Below are positions 5,970 to 6,497 of a stretch of 6,497 bases of DNA, in pieces. The first letter of the stretch is position 1; every line of letters begins with the position of its first letter. This stretch comes from JBFHRB01 sp041591915 (GTDB lineage: Bacteria > Actinomycetota > Nitriliruptoria > Nitriliruptorales > Nitriliruptoraceae). Under the pieces are notes generated by a model, which saw only the letters and a program-made list of their open reading frames with translations, did no database searches and was not told the origin of the DNA. The position numbers and the translations under genes were made by a program. Where the stretch lies: contig JBFHRB010000194.1 of the NCBI GenBank assembly GCA_041591915.1, forward strand, positions 1 through 6,497, written 5' to 3'.

Positions 5970-6497
5970 GGTCCGAGCTCCTCGACCACCTGTGCCCAGC
6001 CATCGGCCATGTTCGGGAAGCGCGGCGCCCAGTCGGTCGCCCCGCGGAAGCGCCGGTTGGACGCGCGCTCGGACCGGGCGAGCGAGGCGACCGGGCCCCG
6101 GGCGACCCACCGCGGCGGGCGCCTCAGGGTCGCGCGCCCCACGGCACGCGCCAGCGCTGACGTGTGCTCCGCCCGCGACAGCGGCGCGTCATCGACGACG
6201 TTGTACGTGCCTGGTGGTGCGTCGAGGCTCGCCACGACGGCCGCGGCGGCGTCCTCCGCGTGGACCATGGGCCAGTACGCGTCGTCCGGGCCGAAGAACA
6301 TGGCCAGGCCCTTGCGAGCAGCCTGCAGCACTTCCCGTGTCTGGTCACTGGCGGCCGCGTAGAACGGGCCGAACCGCAGGCTGCCCCCGACCCCCCCCGA
6401 GGCCGTGACCGAGGCCGCCGCGGCCTCGGCATCCAGCATCGCCTCGGCCGGGCCGGCCGGGGCCAGGGGCGCCTCCTCGTCGAGCCATGCGGCGCCG
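5966..6497 (-). CDS. NAD(P)-dependent epimerase/dehydratase-like (atypical SDR), C-terminal part, cut by the right edge
   Basis: The last 176 codons of an extended short-chain dehydrogenase/reductase-like protein. The frame continues without a stop to the window end, beyond the in-frame ATG at 6439, and reads WLDEEAPLAP there, a normal internal segment of this family. The N-terminal Rossmann GxxGxxG nucleotide site is therefore outside the window. Visible family features are SLRFGPFYA after the missing fold half, AYWPMVHAEDAAAAVVASLDAPPGTYNVVDDAPLSRAE, and the C-terminal RSxRxSNRRFRxATDWAPRFP block. Where typical members have the catalytic YxxxK, the aligned stretch before DAEAAAA shows no Tyr or Lys, suggesting an atypical or non-classical member. 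Its TGA overlaps the GTG of the sigma factor (GTGA, 5969-5966), so translation is probably coupled. Epimerase-like genes are known ECF41 neighbours and possible regulon members. Substrate unknown. Confidence 0.85.
   Translation of the reverse strand, partial: GAAWLDEEAPLAPAGPAEAMLDAEAAAASVTASGGVGGSLRFGPFYAAASDQTREVLQAARKGLAMFFGPDDAYWPMVHAEDAAAAVVASLDAPPGTYNVVDDAPLSRAEHTSALARAVGRATLRRPPRWVARGPVASLARSERASNRRFRGATDWAPRFPNMADGWAQVVEELGP
5978..5983 (-). promoter_or_regulatory. Ribosome binding site deciding the sigma-factor start
   Basis: GAGGAG on the - strand, inside the end of the epimerase gene, with 8 nt to the GTG at 5969-5967. It supports the coupled GTGA start over the longer open frame. 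Confidence 0.7.

Noticed and set aside
5970..6110. N-terminal extension of the sigma factor to 335 residues
   Set aside because: It overlaps the epimerase coding region in another frame and has no sigma-factor sequence; GTG 5969 has a good ribosome binding site.
5121..6362. 413-codon open frame on the + strand
   Set aside because: Antisense to the sigma factor and epimerase genes, with no domain similarity; stop codons are simply rare here.
1..6497. Mobile elements, tRNA or rRNA, CRISPR, defence or toxin-antitoxin genes
   Set aside because: I found no transposase, integrase, terminal repeats, spaced repeats or RNA-gene-like sequence; all space is accounted for by ordinary genes and short intergenic gaps.

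Overview
This is chromosomal DNA of very high GC content (roughly 70% by eye) with dense genes, many GTG starts and strong GC bias at third codon positions. The gene content (an HtrA protease with a single N-terminal membrane anchor, a SigJ/ECF41 sigma factor, a two-domain VOC protein close to mycobacterial Rv0577/CFP30B) points to an actinomycete-type bacterium (Actinomycetota). I cannot place it to genus. I see no mobile element, CRISPR array, rRNA or tRNA, and it reads as ordinary core or near-core chromosome.

Left part (1-1949, + strand): a secreted-type M15 zinc peptidase whose 5' end probably lies beyond the left edge, then a GAF-GGDEF diguanylate cyclase. The cyclase is preceded by a striking 30-bp AT-rich island that carries direct and inverted repeats and probably forms its promoter or operator.

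Middle (1946-4200): a - strand pair, a two-CBS-domain protein followed 8 bp later by a small extradiol-dioxygenase-like VOC protein. The VOC stop codon overlaps the cyclase stop codon in the palindrome CTAG. Divergent from the CBS gene is an HtrA-type membrane-anchored serine protease with a PDZ domain. The shared 141-bp intergenic region contains an 11-bp-period direct repeat (CTCTCA) typical of OmpR-class response regulator sites.

Right part (4201-6497): a tandem-VOC protein on the + strand, then a GC-rich hairpin serving as a two-way terminator. Converging on it is a - strand operon of an NAD-dependent-epimerase-like protein (cut by the right edge) and an ECF41 (SigJ-type) sigma factor, coupled through a GTGA stop/start overlap. 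An ECF41 sigma factor next to an epimerase-like gene matches the known ECF41 neighbourhood.

Common themes are signalling and stress response (c-di-GMP, extracytoplasmic protease, ECF sigma factor) and small VOC enzymes. No new multi-gene defence or mobile system is visible. The most useful leads are the AT-rich island, the CTCTCA repeat before htrA and the coupled epimerase/ECF41 pair.
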